DNA of 64,000 nt from Nocardia brasiliensis NBRC 14402 (GTDB taxonomy: Bacteria; Actinomycetota; Actinomycetes; Mycobacteriales; Mycobacteriaceae): positions 1 to 64,000 of the forward strand of contig NZ_BAFT02000020.1 in NCBI RefSeq assembly GCF_000308475.2, read 5' to 3'. Shown here in pieces: positions 53,068 to 62,450 of the stretch. The position numbers and the translations under genes were made by a program. Within the stretch, counting starts at the first letter, position 1; every line of letters begins with the position of its first letter. The notes under the pieces are model-generated. The model was given only the letters and a program-made list of their open reading frames with translations. It did not search any database and was not told the DNA's origin.

Positions 53068-53943
53068 ATGACTGACATCGACCGACACACGCAGGGGATC
53101 GCGGACCGGGTCACCACCCGGGACGGGCGGCAGCTGTACGCCATGTGGCTGCCCGGCCCGGAGACCGCCGACAAGACCACGCCGACAGTCGTATTCGAGG
53201 CCGGCGCCGGTGCCAGCCGATCCAGCTGGGCCCTGGTGCAGCCGGCGGTCGCGCGGCACGCTCGGGCGATCGTCTACGACCGTTCCGGGCTGGGTAACAG
53301 CGCACCCGACCCGGGCGCCCGCACCCTGAGCACCATGGCCGACGACCTGAACGACGTGCTCGACCACTACGCGCCCGGCCCGTTCCTGCTCGTCGGCCAC
53401 AGCGCGGGCGGACCCATCGTCCGGCTCGCCGCGGCCCGGCGTCCCGATCGGATCGCCGGCTTGGTGCTGGTCGATCCGACCGACGAGGCCGCGGCATCAC
53501 TGTTCGGCGCCGGCTTCCGCCGTACCGAACGCAGGATGATCGCCACCGCCGCCGTCCTGGCCCGGCTCGGCCTGCTCAAAGTGCTGTACCGCGAGCAGAT
53601 CCGCGCCTCCCCGCCGGACGTGGGGCGTGACCTGCAGCGGGAGGGCTTCGGCCCCGGCGTGGCGCGCACCATGCGTCAGCAGGCCCGCACTTTCCTGGAC
53701 GAACTCGCCGCCTGGCGCGACAACCCGCCCGACGACGCCGATATCCCGGTCACCGTCATCTCGGGCGGGCAGGCGGGCGACGGCATGAACGCGACATGGC
53801 GCGCCGAGGCCAATGCCGCGCACGCCCATCGCGCGGCTCGCGCGCGGCACGGCCGCTACGTCGTCGCCGAGCGCTCGGCGCACGTCGTCCCGTTCACCGA
53901 GCCGGAGGTCATCGTCCGCGAGATCGTCGACCTGCTGCCGTAA
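53068..53943 (+). CDS. Alpha/beta hydrolase (serine type)
   Basis: The 291-residue protein has FEAGAGASRSSWALV at the oxyanion site (about 43-57), the nucleophile Ser in VGHSAGGPIVRL near 115-125, Asp in LVLVDPTDE and the C-terminal SAHVVPFTEP with the catalytic His. This is a normal serine triad, so an esterase or lipase-like activity is likely. The gap to the previous hydrolase is 108 bases and the GAGAGAA before its ATG is a poor ribosome binding site. It ends 11 bases before the convergent MDR gene. No substrate can be deduced. Confidence 0.83.
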   Translation: MTDIDRHTQGIADRVTTRDGRQLYAMWLPGPETADKTTPTVVFEAGAGASRSSWALVQPAVARHARAIVYDRSGLGNSAPDPGARTLSTMADDLNDVLDHYAPGPFLLVGHSAGGPIVRLAAARRPDRIAGLVLVDPTDEAAASLFGAGFRRTERRMIATAAVLARLGLLKVLYREQIRASPPDVGRDLQREGFGPGVARTMRQQARTFLDELAAWRDNPPDDADIPVTVISGGQAGDGMNATWRAEANAAHAHRAARARHGRYVVAERSAHVVPFTEPEVIVREIVDLLP

Positions 53944-53954
53944 AGCGGCCGCGG

Positions 53955-54950
53955 TCAAGCAATCCGGAAGACGATCTTGCCCGCGACGCTCGCGCCGAGC
54001 ATCGCCCGGAAGCCCGTTGCGGCGTCCCGCAGCGTGAACTCGCGGGCGATGCTCGGGCGCAGGCCGGTGCGCACGAGGAAGTCCATCAGTGCCGCCAGAT
54101 CCTCCGCGGTACCCATGCCGGATCCGACCAGGCGGTGCTCGGCGAAGATCAAGGTGTGCAACGCCCGCGCGGCGGCCACGGTATCGAAGCCGGTGATCGC
54201 GCCCGCCCGGTAGCCGGAACAGACGATGGGCGCGCCGGGGCGCAGCACCTCGATCGGCCACCACCAGTCCGCGACGTCGATGCCCGCGTCGAACGCGGCG
54301 TCCAGACCGCTCGGTAGCGGCTGGTCGGCGGTCGTCACGACGGCCGCGCCGCTGCGCCGCGCCAACGCGTGATCGGCGGCGTCGGCCCGGACACAGACCT
54401 CGACACCCGCCGCGGCGGCGAGCGCGATGAGCGCGGTCGCGATGCTGCCCAGGCCGCGACGGCCGCGCACCACGATCGTCTGGCCCGCGCGAATTTCGGC
54501 GGTGACGAACAACATTCGATAGGCCGTCAACCACGCGGTCGGCAGGCACGCGGCCTCGGCGAAAGAGAGTTCGGGCGGTTTGGGCACCGCGTTGCGGCGG
54601 GGAATCGTGGCGCTGCCCGCGAACGTGCCCTGATGGTAGGAGCCGAGCACCATCCGGTCCGGGTCGCGCGCCTCGGGTCCGGTCCAGCCTGCCGACCCCA
54701 CCGACGCGTGCACCACCACCTCCGAGCCGTCCGCCAGGACGCCCGCACCGTCGTTGCCGAGGATGAGCGGATAGGCGTGCGCGGGCACGCCGATACCGCG
54801 CAGCGTCGCGATGTCGCGCATGTTCAGCGACGCGGCGCGCATCCGCACCGTCGTCCACCCGACCGGCTGCGCGGGCTGCGGGCGTTCCCCGAACCGCAGC
54901 GCGGCCAGCGGGTCGGCGGGGTCGGGGCGCTGACAATAGACGGCGTCCAT
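53955..54950 (-). CDS. Zinc-free MDR oxidoreductase in the deoxysugar locus
   Basis: The 331-residue protein is a medium-chain reductase: LNMRDIATLRG, NDGAGVLADGSEVVVHAS near 69-86 and a Rossmann motif TIVVRGRRGLGSIATALIALAAAAG near 160-182 with GLG. The zinc cysteines are not present. It follows the RmlC-like gene by 20 bases on the same strand, so it probably belongs to the same cluster, perhaps reducing an enone/quinone or acting on a polyketide. ATG 54950, with GGAGGAG upstream, was chosen; the frame is longer but non-coding in character upstream. Confidence 0.8.
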   Translation of the reverse strand: MDAVYCQRPDPADPLAALRFGERPQPAQPVGWTTVRMRAASLNMRDIATLRGIGVPAHAYPLILGNDGAGVLADGSEVVVHASVGSAGWTGPEARDPDRMVLGSYHQGTFAGSATIPRRNAVPKPPELSFAEAACLPTAWLTAYRMLFVTAEIRAGQTIVVRGRRGLGSIATALIALAAAAGVEVCVRADAADHALARRSGAAVVTTADQPLPSGLDAAFDAGIDVADWWWPIEVLRPGAPIVCSGYRAGAITGFDTVAAARALHTLIFAEHRLVGSGMGTAEDLAALMDFLVRTGLRPSIAREFTLRDAATGFRAMLGASVAGKIVFRIA

Positions 54951-54970
54951 CACGGCGGTCTCCTCCGGCC

Positions 54971-55612
54971 TCAGCGTGGGCGGTAGTGCGGCAGCAGATC
55001 CTGGTCCAGCAGTTCGGCCAGCGTCGCGGCGCCACGGTCGTTCTCGGAAAGAATCGGTTCGAATCCGGTGGTCAACGGCAGACCGAGGGCCGGATCGAGC
55101 ACGTTCACGGCGAGTTCGCTGCCCGGCGTGTACAGCGTCGAACACTGGTAGAGCACGCGGGTGTCCTCGGCGGTCGCGACGAACGCGTGGCCGACGCCGG
55201 GCCCGAGATAGACCCCGGCGGCCATCCGCTCGTCCAGCGCGACCAGTTCGAACTGCCCGAAGGTCGGCGAACCGACGCGCAGATCGACGGCGATATCGAT
55301 GATCGAGCCGCGGACACAGGTCACCAGCTTCGATTGTCCCGGCGCACTGGCCACCACATGGATACCGCGGATCACCCCGCGGTGCGAGACGGAGATGTTC
55401 ACCTGTTCCAGGCGAACCGGGTAACCGGTGATCTCCGCGAGCACATCGGTGCGGCTGAGCTCCTGGAAATGCCCGCGCTCGTCCGGAAACCGGCGTGACC
55501 GCAGCAGATAGACATCCGGCAGCCCGAGCGCGGTCGCGACGATCGTCGCCGGTCGTGCGGTGCCGCGCGGCCCGGCGTCCGGCGCCGCGGTGTCACCGTC
55601 TCGGTGGGGCAT
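54971..55612 (-). CDS. dTDP-4-dehydrorhamnose 3,5-epimerase-like (RmlC family)
   Basis: The 213-residue protein has the RmlC cupin pattern: FPDERGHFQELSR, the catalytic His in GVIRGIHVV near residue 84, and VAVDLRVGSPTFGQFELV-type strands with VYLGPGVGHAFVA. RmlC inverts C3 and C5 of NDP-4-keto-6-deoxyglucose; in 2,3-dideoxy or trideoxy pathways only C5 matters and the product is an L-sugar. It lies divergent from the 2,3-dehydratase gene with 121 bases between. ATG at 55612 follows no strong ribosome binding site, so the exact start is moderately sure. Confidence 0.85.
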   Translation of the reverse strand: MPHRDGDTAAPDAGPRGTARPATIVATALGLPDVYLLRSRRFPDERGHFQELSRTDVLAEITGYPVRLEQVNISVSHRGVIRGIHVVASAPGQSKLVTCVRGSIIDIAVDLRVGSPTFGQFELVALDERMAAGVYLGPGVGHAFVATAEDTRVLYQCSTLYTPGSELAVNVLDPALGLPLTTGFEPILSENDRGAATLAELLDQDLLPHYRPR

Positions 55613-55733
55613 GGCGGCGAGGCTAAGGCGGCGCGCTCGAGAATCTTTCGGGGCGCGCTCCAGCCGCGCCGAGGGCCACCGGGCCCCATCCGCGTCCCAG
55701 TGGTTCTCGAACGACCGGCCGGACCCTGTCCGC

Positions 55734-57173
55734 ATGGGGAATGCCGCACAGGTCGAGCAGCAGTCGGTGGCCACCTTCGACGAGGAGCTGGCCTGGCGGT
55801 TCGCCCGCTCGGCCGCGGTCACCGCGACGCCGCTGTGCTCGGTCGAGGGCTTCCGGGACTGGTTCGCCGCCTGCCGCCGCGCCGATCGGCTGGCGGTCGA
55901 GCGGATACCGTTCGCGGACCTGGTCGGCTGGCAGTTCGACGAGGACGGGAATCTGCGCCACGACAGCGGGCGGTTCTTCACCATCGAAGGGCTGGACGTG
56001 CGCACCGATTTCGGTTTCGTCGAACACTGGCAGCAGCCCATCATCAATCAACCCGAGATCGGCGTGCTCGGCATCGTCGTCAAGGAGTTCGACGGGGTGC
56101 TGCATTTTCTGATGCAGGCCAAGGCCGAACCGGGAAATATCGGCGGCGTGCAGCTCTCGCCGACCGTGCAGGCGACGCGGAGCAACTACCTGCGGGTGCA
56201 CCAGGGGCGCGCGGTGCCCTACCTCGAGCATTTCCTCGACGCGCGGCCCGACGCCGTCCTCGTCGACGTGCTGCAATCCGAGCAGGGCGCGTGGTTCCTG
56301 CGCAAACGCAATCGCAACATCGTGGTGGAGGCGACCGGTCCGGTCGAAACCCTGCCCGGCTTCTGCTGGCTCACCCTCGGCGTGCTGCGCGAACTGCTGC
56401 GCCAGGACAACACCGTCAACATGGACGCGCGCACGGTGCTGTCCTGTGTGCCGTGGCGGATCAGCCCGGCGCAGGCCGCCGCCGGGGACGAGTTCACCCG
56501 CGCGCTGGCGCGCGGCCTCGATCCCGGGGCCGCCGCACGGCACGGCGCCGCCGAAATCCTGCACTGGCTCACCGATTTGAAGGCCAGGCACGAGCTGCGC
56601 CAGCGCCTCATACCGCTGGCCGCGGTCGCCGAGTGGCAGCGCGGCGCGGACGAGATCGCCCATGCCAGCGGGAAATATTTCCGGGTGATCGCCGCCCGGG
56701 TGAGTGCCGGTCAGCGCGAGGTGAATTCGTGGACCCAGCCGCTGCTCGCTCCGGTCGGCCAGGGCGTCGCCGTCTTCCTCGCCACCGCGATCGACGGCGT
56801 GCTGCACCTGCTGGTGAACGCCAAACTCGAAGCGGGCGTGCTGGATGTCGCGGAGCTCGCACCGTCGGTGCAGTGCCAGCCGACCAATCATGCAGACCTG
56901 CCCGTGCCTCGGCAGCCCGCGTTCCTGCGCGACGTGCTCGACGACGGGCTCGGCGCGGTGCGCTACAGCGGGTTACAGTCCGAAGAGGGCGGCCGCTTCC
57001 AACACGCCGACAATCTCTATCAGATCCGCTTGCTCCCTGCGGATTTCCCGATCGCCGAGCCGCCGGGCTTCCGCTGGATGACGCCCGCGCAGATCACGAA
57101 CCTGCTCATCCACAGCAACTACGCGAATGTGCAGGCGCGCAGCCTGATGGCCTGTCTGCTGGCGAGTTGGTGA
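55734..57173 (+). CDS. NDP-hexose 2,3-dehydratase
   Basis: The 479-residue protein is a NDP-4-keto-6-deoxyhexose 2,3-dehydratase, as in TylX3, SpnO and UrdS. It shows the family's internal duplication: EHWQQPIINQPEIGVLG with FLMQAKAEPGNIGG in the first half, then NSWTQPLLAPVGQGV with LLVNAKLEAGVLDVAE and PSVQCQPTNH in the second. It removes the C2 hydroxyl by water loss to give a 3,4-diketo sugar. ATG 55734 gives the family-like start; a longer frame upstream looks non-coding. It overlaps the next gene by four bases. Confidence 0.9.
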   Translation: MGNAAQVEQQSVATFDEELAWRFARSAAVTATPLCSVEGFRDWFAACRRADRLAVERIPFADLVGWQFDEDGNLRHDSGRFFTIEGLDVRTDFGFVEHWQQPIINQPEIGVLGIVVKEFDGVLHFLMQAKAEPGNIGGVQLSPTVQATRSNYLRVHQGRAVPYLEHFLDARPDAVLVDVLQSEQGAWFLRKRNRNIVVEATGPVETLPGFCWLTLGVLRELLRQDNTVNMDARTVLSCVPWRISPAQAAAGDEFTRALARGLDPGAAARHGAAEILHWLTDLKARHELRQRLIPLAAVAEWQRGADEIAHASGKYFRVIAARVSAGQREVNSWTQPLLAPVGQGVAVFLATAIDGVLHLLVNAKLEAGVLDVAELAPSVQCQPTNHADLPVPRQPAFLRDVLDDGLGAVRYSGLQSEEGGRFQHADNLYQIRLLPADFPIAEPPGFRWMTPAQITNLLIHSNYANVQARSLMACLLASW

Positions 57174-58153
57174 GCCCGATGCTGCGCTGGGGAATCCTGG
57201 GTACCGCACAGATCGCCGAGCGGCGCATGCTGCCCGCGCTGTCCCGGCACCCGGCCGCCGAACTGGTCGCGATCGGCAGCCGCGATCCGTTGCGCGCCGC
57301 GCAGTGGGCCACCCAGCACGGGCTGCGCATCTCCGGCGGCTATCAGCGGGTACTCGACGACGACGCGGTCGACGCGGTCTACTTGCCGCTGCCGAACGCG
57401 CTGCACGGCGACTGGATCGAGCAGTCCCTGCGGGCGGGCAAAGATGTCCTGGTCGAGAAGCCGATGTTGCCGCCCCGGCTGGACGGAACCGAGATCGCCA
57501 CGGCACGCAGGCTTTTCGCGTTCGCCGCCGACCAGGGCCGAACGTTGATGGAGTGCATGACCTTTCCCCGGCACCGCCAGCACACCGCGGTGCGCGAGCT
57601 GGTCGCGGCGGGCGCGATCGGCGAGCTGCGGCAGCTCACCGTGCGTTTCACCATCCCGGAGCGCGCCCCGGACGATTTCCGGTATCGGGCGGACCTCGGC
57701 GGCGGCGCGCTCGCCGATCTCGGTTGCTACGCCCTGCGGGCCGCGCAGTTCTTTCTGGGATCCGAGCTGCGCGTGGAACATTCGCGGATGCGGCGGGACG
57801 ACCGTTTCCCCGGTGTCGACCTGTCGGGTTCGGCGCGGTTGCGCGACGCGGCAGGTGCGCAGGCCGATCTGGAGTTCGCGATCGGCGCGCCCTACCGCTG
57901 CGAGTATCACCTCGCGGGCAGTGCGGGCTCCCTGTCGGTCGAGCGCGCGTTCACTCTTCCACACGATCTCGCGCCGCGCGTGTTCCTGGATCGAGCCGGT
58001 GACATCCGGCAACTCGACCTGGCACCCGACGACCAGTTCGGCAATATCCTCACCGATTTCACCGCAGCACACGACGGCGAACAACCCGACGCCGCGGCGA
58101 CATTGCGCACGATGGAGCTCGCCGCGGCCGTACTCGGCGTGGCGTCCCGATGA
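57170..58153 (+). CDS. NDP-hexose 3-ketoreductase (Gfo/Idh/MocA family)
   Basis: The 327-residue protein starts GTG in an overlap with the dehydratase stop. It has the NAD(P) Rossmann motif WGILGTAQIAERRMLPAL near 5-22, then KDVLVEKPMLPP with the catalytic EKP triad near 93-97, and a C-terminal substrate domain. Proteins of this family following a 2,3-dehydratase (SpnN, OleW) reduce the 3-keto group of the 3,4-diketo intermediate, giving an NDP-4-keto-2,6-dideoxyhexose. Confidence 0.88.
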   Translation: MSPMLRWGILGTAQIAERRMLPALSRHPAAELVAIGSRDPLRAAQWATQHGLRISGGYQRVLDDDAVDAVYLPLPNALHGDWIEQSLRAGKDVLVEKPMLPPRLDGTEIATARRLFAFAADQGRTLMECMTFPRHRQHTAVRELVAAGAIGELRQLTVRFTIPERAPDDFRYRADLGGGALADLGCYALRAAQFFLGSELRVEHSRMRRDDRFPGVDLSGSARLRDAAGAQADLEFAIGAPYRCEYHLAGSAGSLSVERAFTLPHDLAPRVFLDRAGDIRQLDLAPDDQFGNILTDFTAAHDGEQPDAAATLRTMELAAAVLGVASR

Positions 58154-59085
58154 GCGAGTACACGCCGCGGCGCACCGCGCTCGTGCTCGGCGGCACCGGG
58201 TTCGTCGGCGGTCATATCGCGAACACGCTGCGGGACAACGGCTATCGCACCGTCACGGTATCGCGCCGACCGGGGCCGGCCGGGGCCGCGCACTGCGCGC
58301 TCGACCTCGAAACGGGTGACGCGCAGCCCTTGATCGAGGTGCTGCGTACCCACGAACCCGCGCTCGTGGTGAACGCTGCCGGATCCTACTGGGGCCTGGA
58401 CGAGCCGCAGTTGCGCCGATCGTTCGTCACCGCCACCGAAACCGCACTGACCGCATTGGCCGCGCTGCCCGACCGGCGCCCCCGCTACGTCCACCTGGGC
58501 AGCGTGATGGAGTACGGTCCGCTACCCGAGCTGGGCGCAGTCGACGAATCCGTACCGACCGAACCCGAATCCGCCTACGGGCGGACGAAACTGGCGGCGA
58601 CCGAGCTGGTCCGGGCGGCGATCGCGGCGGGCACGGTGGACGGCGTCGTGCTACGCGCGACCAACAGCATCGGCCCCGGCGTGCACCCGGGCAGCCTGAT
58701 CGGCAAGGTCGGTTCGGCACTGGCCGCGAACCGGGACGGCCGGGCCCGGATCGAACTGTCGCCGCTGGCCGCCCACCGCGACTACATCGACGTGCGCGAC
58801 CTGGCCGAGGCGGTCCTCGCCGCGGCGCGCACCCGCGACACCGTCGATGTGGTGAACATCGGTCGAGGCCAAGCCCTTTCGGTACGGGAGCTGGTCGACC
58901 GGCTGGTCACCATCAGCGAGGTGCCGGTCGATATCGTCGAGTCCGCGGCCGCGCCGACCGCGCCGGGCACCAGCTCGATCTGGCTGGAGGTGGCCACCGA
59001 AACCGCCGCGCGGACACTGGGATGGCGGGTGACCCGCAGCATCGACCAAGCGCTGCACGACTATTGGCGCACGCTCATGCGCTGA
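58150..59085 (+). CDS. SDR NDP-hexose 4-ketoreductase/epimerase, copy 1
   Basis: The 311-residue extended SDR has the NAD(P) site VLGGTGFVGGHIANTL at 12-27, the active-site Tyr/Lys in AYGRTKLAA near 143-151, and HLGSVMEYG with the catalytic Ser. It should reduce the 4-keto group of the deoxysugar intermediate. It overlaps the 3-ketoreductase by ATGA and completes a three-gene plus unit. A paralogue is encoded at 62451-63359. Confidence 0.85.
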   Translation: MSEYTPRRTALVLGGTGFVGGHIANTLRDNGYRTVTVSRRPGPAGAAHCALDLETGDAQPLIEVLRTHEPALVVNAAGSYWGLDEPQLRRSFVTATETALTALAALPDRRPRYVHLGSVMEYGPLPELGAVDESVPTEPESAYGRTKLAATELVRAAIAAGTVDGVVLRATNSIGPGVHPGSLIGKVGSALAANRDGRARIELSPLAAHRDYIDVRDLAEAVLAAARTRDTVDVVNIGRGQALSVRELVDRLVTISEVPVDIVESAAAPTAPGTSSIWLEVATETAARTLGWRVTRSIDQALHDYWRTLMR

Positions 59086-59094
59086 GCACCGCGC

Positions 59095-59700
59095 TCACAG
59101 CCAGCCGTTGTCCTCGGCGAACCGGATGGCCTCGATCCGGTTGCGCGAGCCCGTCTTCGAGATCGCCGCAGTGATGTAGTTGCTGACCGTGCTGACCGAC
59201 AGATGCAGATGCGCGGCGATCTCGGCGACCGTGTCGTGCGAGCGCGCGGCCACCAGCACGTCGCGTTCCCGTTCGGTCAGCGGGTTCTGCCCCACCGACA
59301 TGGCGGCGCGCAGCTGCTGGTCCTCGATGAGCATGCGACCCGCGACGACCTCGCGGATCGCCTGCGCGATATCCCCGACCGGCGTGTTCTTGGTGAGGTA
59401 GGCCCGCACGCCCGCCTCCAGCGCGCGGCGCACATAACCGGGACGCTCGAAGGTCGTCAGGATCATCAGCAGCGGCGGTGCGGGCCGTCTGGCCAGTTCT
59501 TCGGCGAGCGCCAGCCCGCTCTCCTCGCCCATCTCGATATCGAGCAGCACGACGTCGGGCTGGGTTTCCTCGACCATCTCCGGCACGCCGGCCGACGAGC
59601 CGAGGTCGGCGACGACCGTGAGGTCGGGTTCCAGCTCGAGCAGCGTGCGGATGGCTCCTCGCAACGTTGCCTGGTCCTCGACCAGCGCCACACGAATCAT
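59095..59700 (-). CDS. LuxR/NarL-type response regulator
   Basis: The 201-residue protein has a receiver domain, with the acidic pair E8 D9 at the start and phosphoacceptor D54 in VVLLDIEMGE, and K104-equivalent in YLTKNTP. A LuxR helix-turn-helix covers about 140-195 (LTERERDVLVAARSHDTVAEIAAHLHLSVSTVSNYI). It starts in an ATGA overlap with the histidine-kinase stop and is the second gene of the pair. Likely targets are unknown but may include the sugar/antibiotic genes that flank it. Confidence 0.88.
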   Translation of the reverse strand: MIRVALVEDQATLRGAIRTLLELEPDLTVVADLGSSAGVPEMVEETQPDVVLLDIEMGEESGLALAEELARRPAPPLLMILTTFERPGYVRRALEAGVRAYLTKNTPVGDIAQAIREVVAGRMLIEDQQLRAAMSVGQNPLTERERDVLVAARSHDTVAEIAAHLHLSVSTVSNYITAAISKTGSRNRIEAIRFAEDNGWL

Positions 59701-60851
59701 GCCGACGATTCTGCCGGTCGGGGCGCGGGCAGCGGCACCGACACCGCGAGCCGGTAGCCGCCGTTCGCCGTCGGTCCCGCGGTCACCGTGCCGCCCAGGA
59801 CGCGGGCCCGCTCGGCCAAGCCGAGCAAACCGTGCCCGCCGCCGGTGGACGCGCGGCCGAACAGCTCGTCGTTGTCCACCGTCAACTCGACCGCGCGCGG
59901 CTGCTCGTGCACCCGGACCGTGATGGCGCACCGGCTCGCGTCGGCGTGCCGCAGCACATTGGTCACCGCCTCGCGCACCACCCACCCCAGCAACGTGTCC
60001 ACCCGTTCATCCCACACCCGGTCGGGAATGCGCACGGTGAGCCCGTCGCGCAGCAGGGCGAGGCTCTGTTTGGCGCGCGCCACCTCGTCGGCGAGGGTGG
60101 TGGCCCGGTAGCCGCGCACCGCCTCCTGGACCTCGAGCATGGTCTGCCGGCCCACCTGCTGCACCTCCGCCGAGGCCGCCGCGGCGGCGTCCGGATCGAT
60201 ATGCGCGAGCCGTTGCGCCAGTTCGGCTTTCACCAGCATGGTGGCCAGGCTGTTGCCGAGTAGATCGTGCAGATCCCGCGCGATCCGCAACCGTTCGTCG
60301 CCGACCGCGGCCGCGGCCATCGCCTGCCGGGTCGCCCGCGATTGCACGATCTCCAGCAGCAGCCGGCCACGCAGCACCGCGATCATGCCCGCGCCGAACA
60401 CCACCAGCGCCGCCCCGCCCTGGCCGAGGACCGCCCAGGTGAGGCTGCCGACCGCGAGCACGCCCAGCACCGAACCGAACACCAGTGGCAGCAGATTGAC
60501 GCAGGCGACGGCGGTGAGCATCAACGCGACCACCCAGGACGTGCCGAACGCGGCGGTACCCGCACCCGCCACGGCGGCCATCGCCGCGAGCAGCCCCACC
60601 CGGAAACCCATCGGGCGCCCCGCCATATCCGACTGACTCCAGACGAACAGCGCGCCGAAGCCGGCGACCGCACCACCGGAGGCCGCCAACCGGCCCACCG
60701 GCCACGTGCTCGCCTCCCACAGCGGCAACGCGAGCGCGATCAGCAGCACATACATGCCGCCGGGCCCGGTGTCGCCCACGCCGACACCCAGGTTCCAGAT
60801 CCGGCGACGTACCTGGACGACCACTGCTTTCGCGCGATCAATCGGGCGCAT
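59697..60851 (-). CDS. DesK-like sensor histidine kinase
   Basis: The 384-residue protein has about five membrane helices in the first 165 residues. A HisKA_3 dimerisation region carries H195 in RIARDLHDLLGNSLA, and an ATPase domain follows with VVREAVTNVLRHADASRC (N box) and GGGHGLLGLAERARVLGG (G box). The membrane part with little outside loop suggests sensing of membrane state or a lipophilic compound, as in DesK. It lies upstream of and overlaps its response-regulator gene. Confidence 0.87.
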   Translation of the reverse strand: MRPIDRAKAVVVQVRRRIWNLGVGVGDTGPGGMYVLLIALALPLWEASTWPVGRLAASGGAVAGFGALFVWSQSDMAGRPMGFRVGLLAAMAAVAGAGTAAFGTSWVVALMLTAVACVNLLPLVFGSVLGVLAVGSLTWAVLGQGGAALVVFGAGMIAVLRGRLLLEIVQSRATRQAMAAAAVGDERLRIARDLHDLLGNSLATMLVKAELAQRLAHIDPDAAAAASAEVQQVGRQTMLEVQEAVRGYRATTLADEVARAKQSLALLRDGLTVRIPDRVWDERVDTLLGWVVREAVTNVLRHADASRCAITVRVHEQPRAVELTVDNDELFGRASTGGGHGLLGLAERARVLGGTVTAGPTANGGYRLAVSVPLPAPRPAESSA

Positions 60852-61009
60852 ACCGCGAATCTACCGGCCGCGTTCGCCCGCGCGCGGGACCGATAGCGCC
60901 GATAGGAGAAAACTCCGACCCGATTGCGGACCTTCCTCCGTTGTCGAGCACCGCTCGCGCCGCCGATACTTTCCGGAGTCGATCATGTTGTCCAGCAGGA
61001 GGTACGGAT

Positions 61010-61114
61010 ATGAGCGGGCCGATGCAGGGGCTGATTCTGGCCATTATTCTGATCACCTTGTTCATCATTTCCCAGATCATTCAGCGGCGGCGGAAGCAGA
61101 ACCGCAAGGACTGA
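61010..61114 (+). CDS. 34-residue single-pass membrane microprotein
   Basis: ATG at 61010 follows AGGAGG with seven bases between. The frame encodes MSGPMQGLILAIILITLFI and so on to QRRRKQNRKD: a short start, one 19-residue hydrophobic helix and a strongly basic cytoplasmic tail. The perfect ribosome binding site and clean topology make it likely to be translated. It lies alone between the histidine kinase (divergent) and the E1-type gene (convergent). Function unknown. Confidence 0.6.
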   Translation: MSGPMQGLILAIILITLFIISQIIQRRRKQNRKD

Positions 61115-61121
61115 TCCGGCG

Positions 61122-62447
61122 TCAGCGGACCCGGTGGACCGGGCGGGCGGCGAATTCCCGGATGACGGTGACCATATAGTCGATCATCTCGTCGGTGAGC
61201 CCGGGATAGACGCCGACCCAGAAGGTGCGCTCGGTGACGATGTCGCTGTTGGTCAGGCGGTCCGCGATGCGATGCGGTGCGTGCCGATAAGCGGGCTGGC
61301 GCAACAGGTTTCCGGCGAACAGGAATCTGGTGTGGATGTTGCGGGCGAGCAGGTGGTCCACGATCGCGCGCCGGTCGAACGGCGCGTCCTCGGCCACCGT
61401 CAGCACGAAACCGAACCAGCTCGGCTCGCTGCCCGGCGTCGCGTGCGGCAGCAGCAACCAGGGGACACCGGCGAGCCCGTCGCGCAACCGGGTCCAATTA
61501 CGCCGCCGCGCCGCCACGAATTCCGGCAATTTACGCAATTGGCTCAGGCCGAGACCCGCCTGGATATCGGTGGTCTTCAAGTTGTAGCCGATATGGGAGA
61601 ACACATATTTGTGGTCGTAACCCGAAGGCAGCGCGCCGAAATCCTGGTCGAACCGTTTGCGGCACCGGTTGTCCTCCCCCGGCTCGCACCAGCAGTCCCG
61701 GCCCCAATCCCGCATTGATTCGACGAGTTTGGCCAGCACCAGGCTGTCGGTGAGCACACAGCCGCCCTCGCCCATGGTGAGATGGTGCGCGGGATAGAAG
61801 CTGACCGTCGCGAAATCACCGAATGTCCCGGTGGTCTGGCCCTGATAGGTGGACAGCACCGCGTCGCAATTGTCCTCGATCAGGAAGAGTTCGTGCTCGG
61901 CGGCCAGTTCGGCGATCTCCGCGACCGGGAACGGATTACCGAGCGTGTGCGCCATCATGATCGCCTTGGTGCGCGGGCCGATCGCGGCGCGCACCCGGTC
62001 CACCGTCGTGTTGTAGGTGCCCAGTTCGATATCGATGAACACCGGCACCATGCCGTGCTGCAGGATCGGGTTCACGGTGGTCGGGAAGCTGGCCGCCACG
62101 GTGATCACCTCGTCGCCGGGTTTGAGCGCGCGCTCCTCCAGTTCCGGGGTGGTCAGCGTCGCGAGGGCGAGCAGGTTCGCCGACGACCCCGAGTTGGTCA
62201 GGTGCGCACGGCGCACGCCGATGGCCTTCGCGAACAACCGCTCGAAACGCAGCGCGGTCGCCCCGGACGCGATGCGCAACTCCAGCGCCTGCTCGACCAG
62301 TGCGACCCGATCGTCGGCGTCCAGCACCGCCCCCGAACTGAAGATGGGGGTCACGCCCGGCTCGAAAGCCGGCGGCCTGCGCCGGTGATGCAGTGCGCGC
62401 ACCAGTTCCAGGACATCGTCATCCGCCGGTATCGGCTCACTAGGCAC
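61122..62447 (-). CDS. E1-type PMP/[2Fe-2S] NDP-4-keto-hexose 3-dehydratase
   Basis: The 441-residue protein belongs to the DegT/DnrJ/EryC1 aminotransferase fold, but His222 in YPAHHLTMGEGG stands where aminotransferases have the PLP-binding Lys. That is the mark of the E1/RfbH/SpnQ dehydratases. Cysteines C194-x57-C252-x-C254-x7-C262 match the [2Fe-2S] ligand spacing of E1 exactly. It removes the C3 hydroxyl using PMP, then needs one-electron transfer from a ferredoxin/flavin reductase; no E3-type reductase gene is in the window. With the 2,3-dehydratase this points to a 2,3,6-trideoxyhexose. The GTG start lies three bases after the SDR stop. Confidence 0.9.
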   Translation of the reverse strand: MPSEPIPADDDVLELVRALHHRRRPPAFEPGVTPIFSSGAVLDADDRVALVEQALELRIASGATALRFERLFAKAIGVRRAHLTNSGSSANLLALATLTTPELEERALKPGDEVITVAASFPTTVNPILQHGMVPVFIDIELGTYNTTVDRVRAAIGPRTKAIMMAHTLGNPFPVAEIAELAAEHELFLIEDNCDAVLSTYQGQTTGTFGDFATVSFYPAHHLTMGEGGCVLTDSLVLAKLVESMRDWGRDCWCEPGEDNRCRKRFDQDFGALPSGYDHKYVFSHIGYNLKTTDIQAGLGLSQLRKLPEFVAARRRNWTRLRDGLAGVPWLLLPHATPGSEPSWFGFVLTVAEDAPFDRRAIVDHLLARNIHTRFLFAGNLLRQPAYRHAPHRIADRLTNSDIVTERTFWVGVYPGLTDEMIDYMVTVIREFAARPVHRVR

Positions 62448-62450
62448 AGC

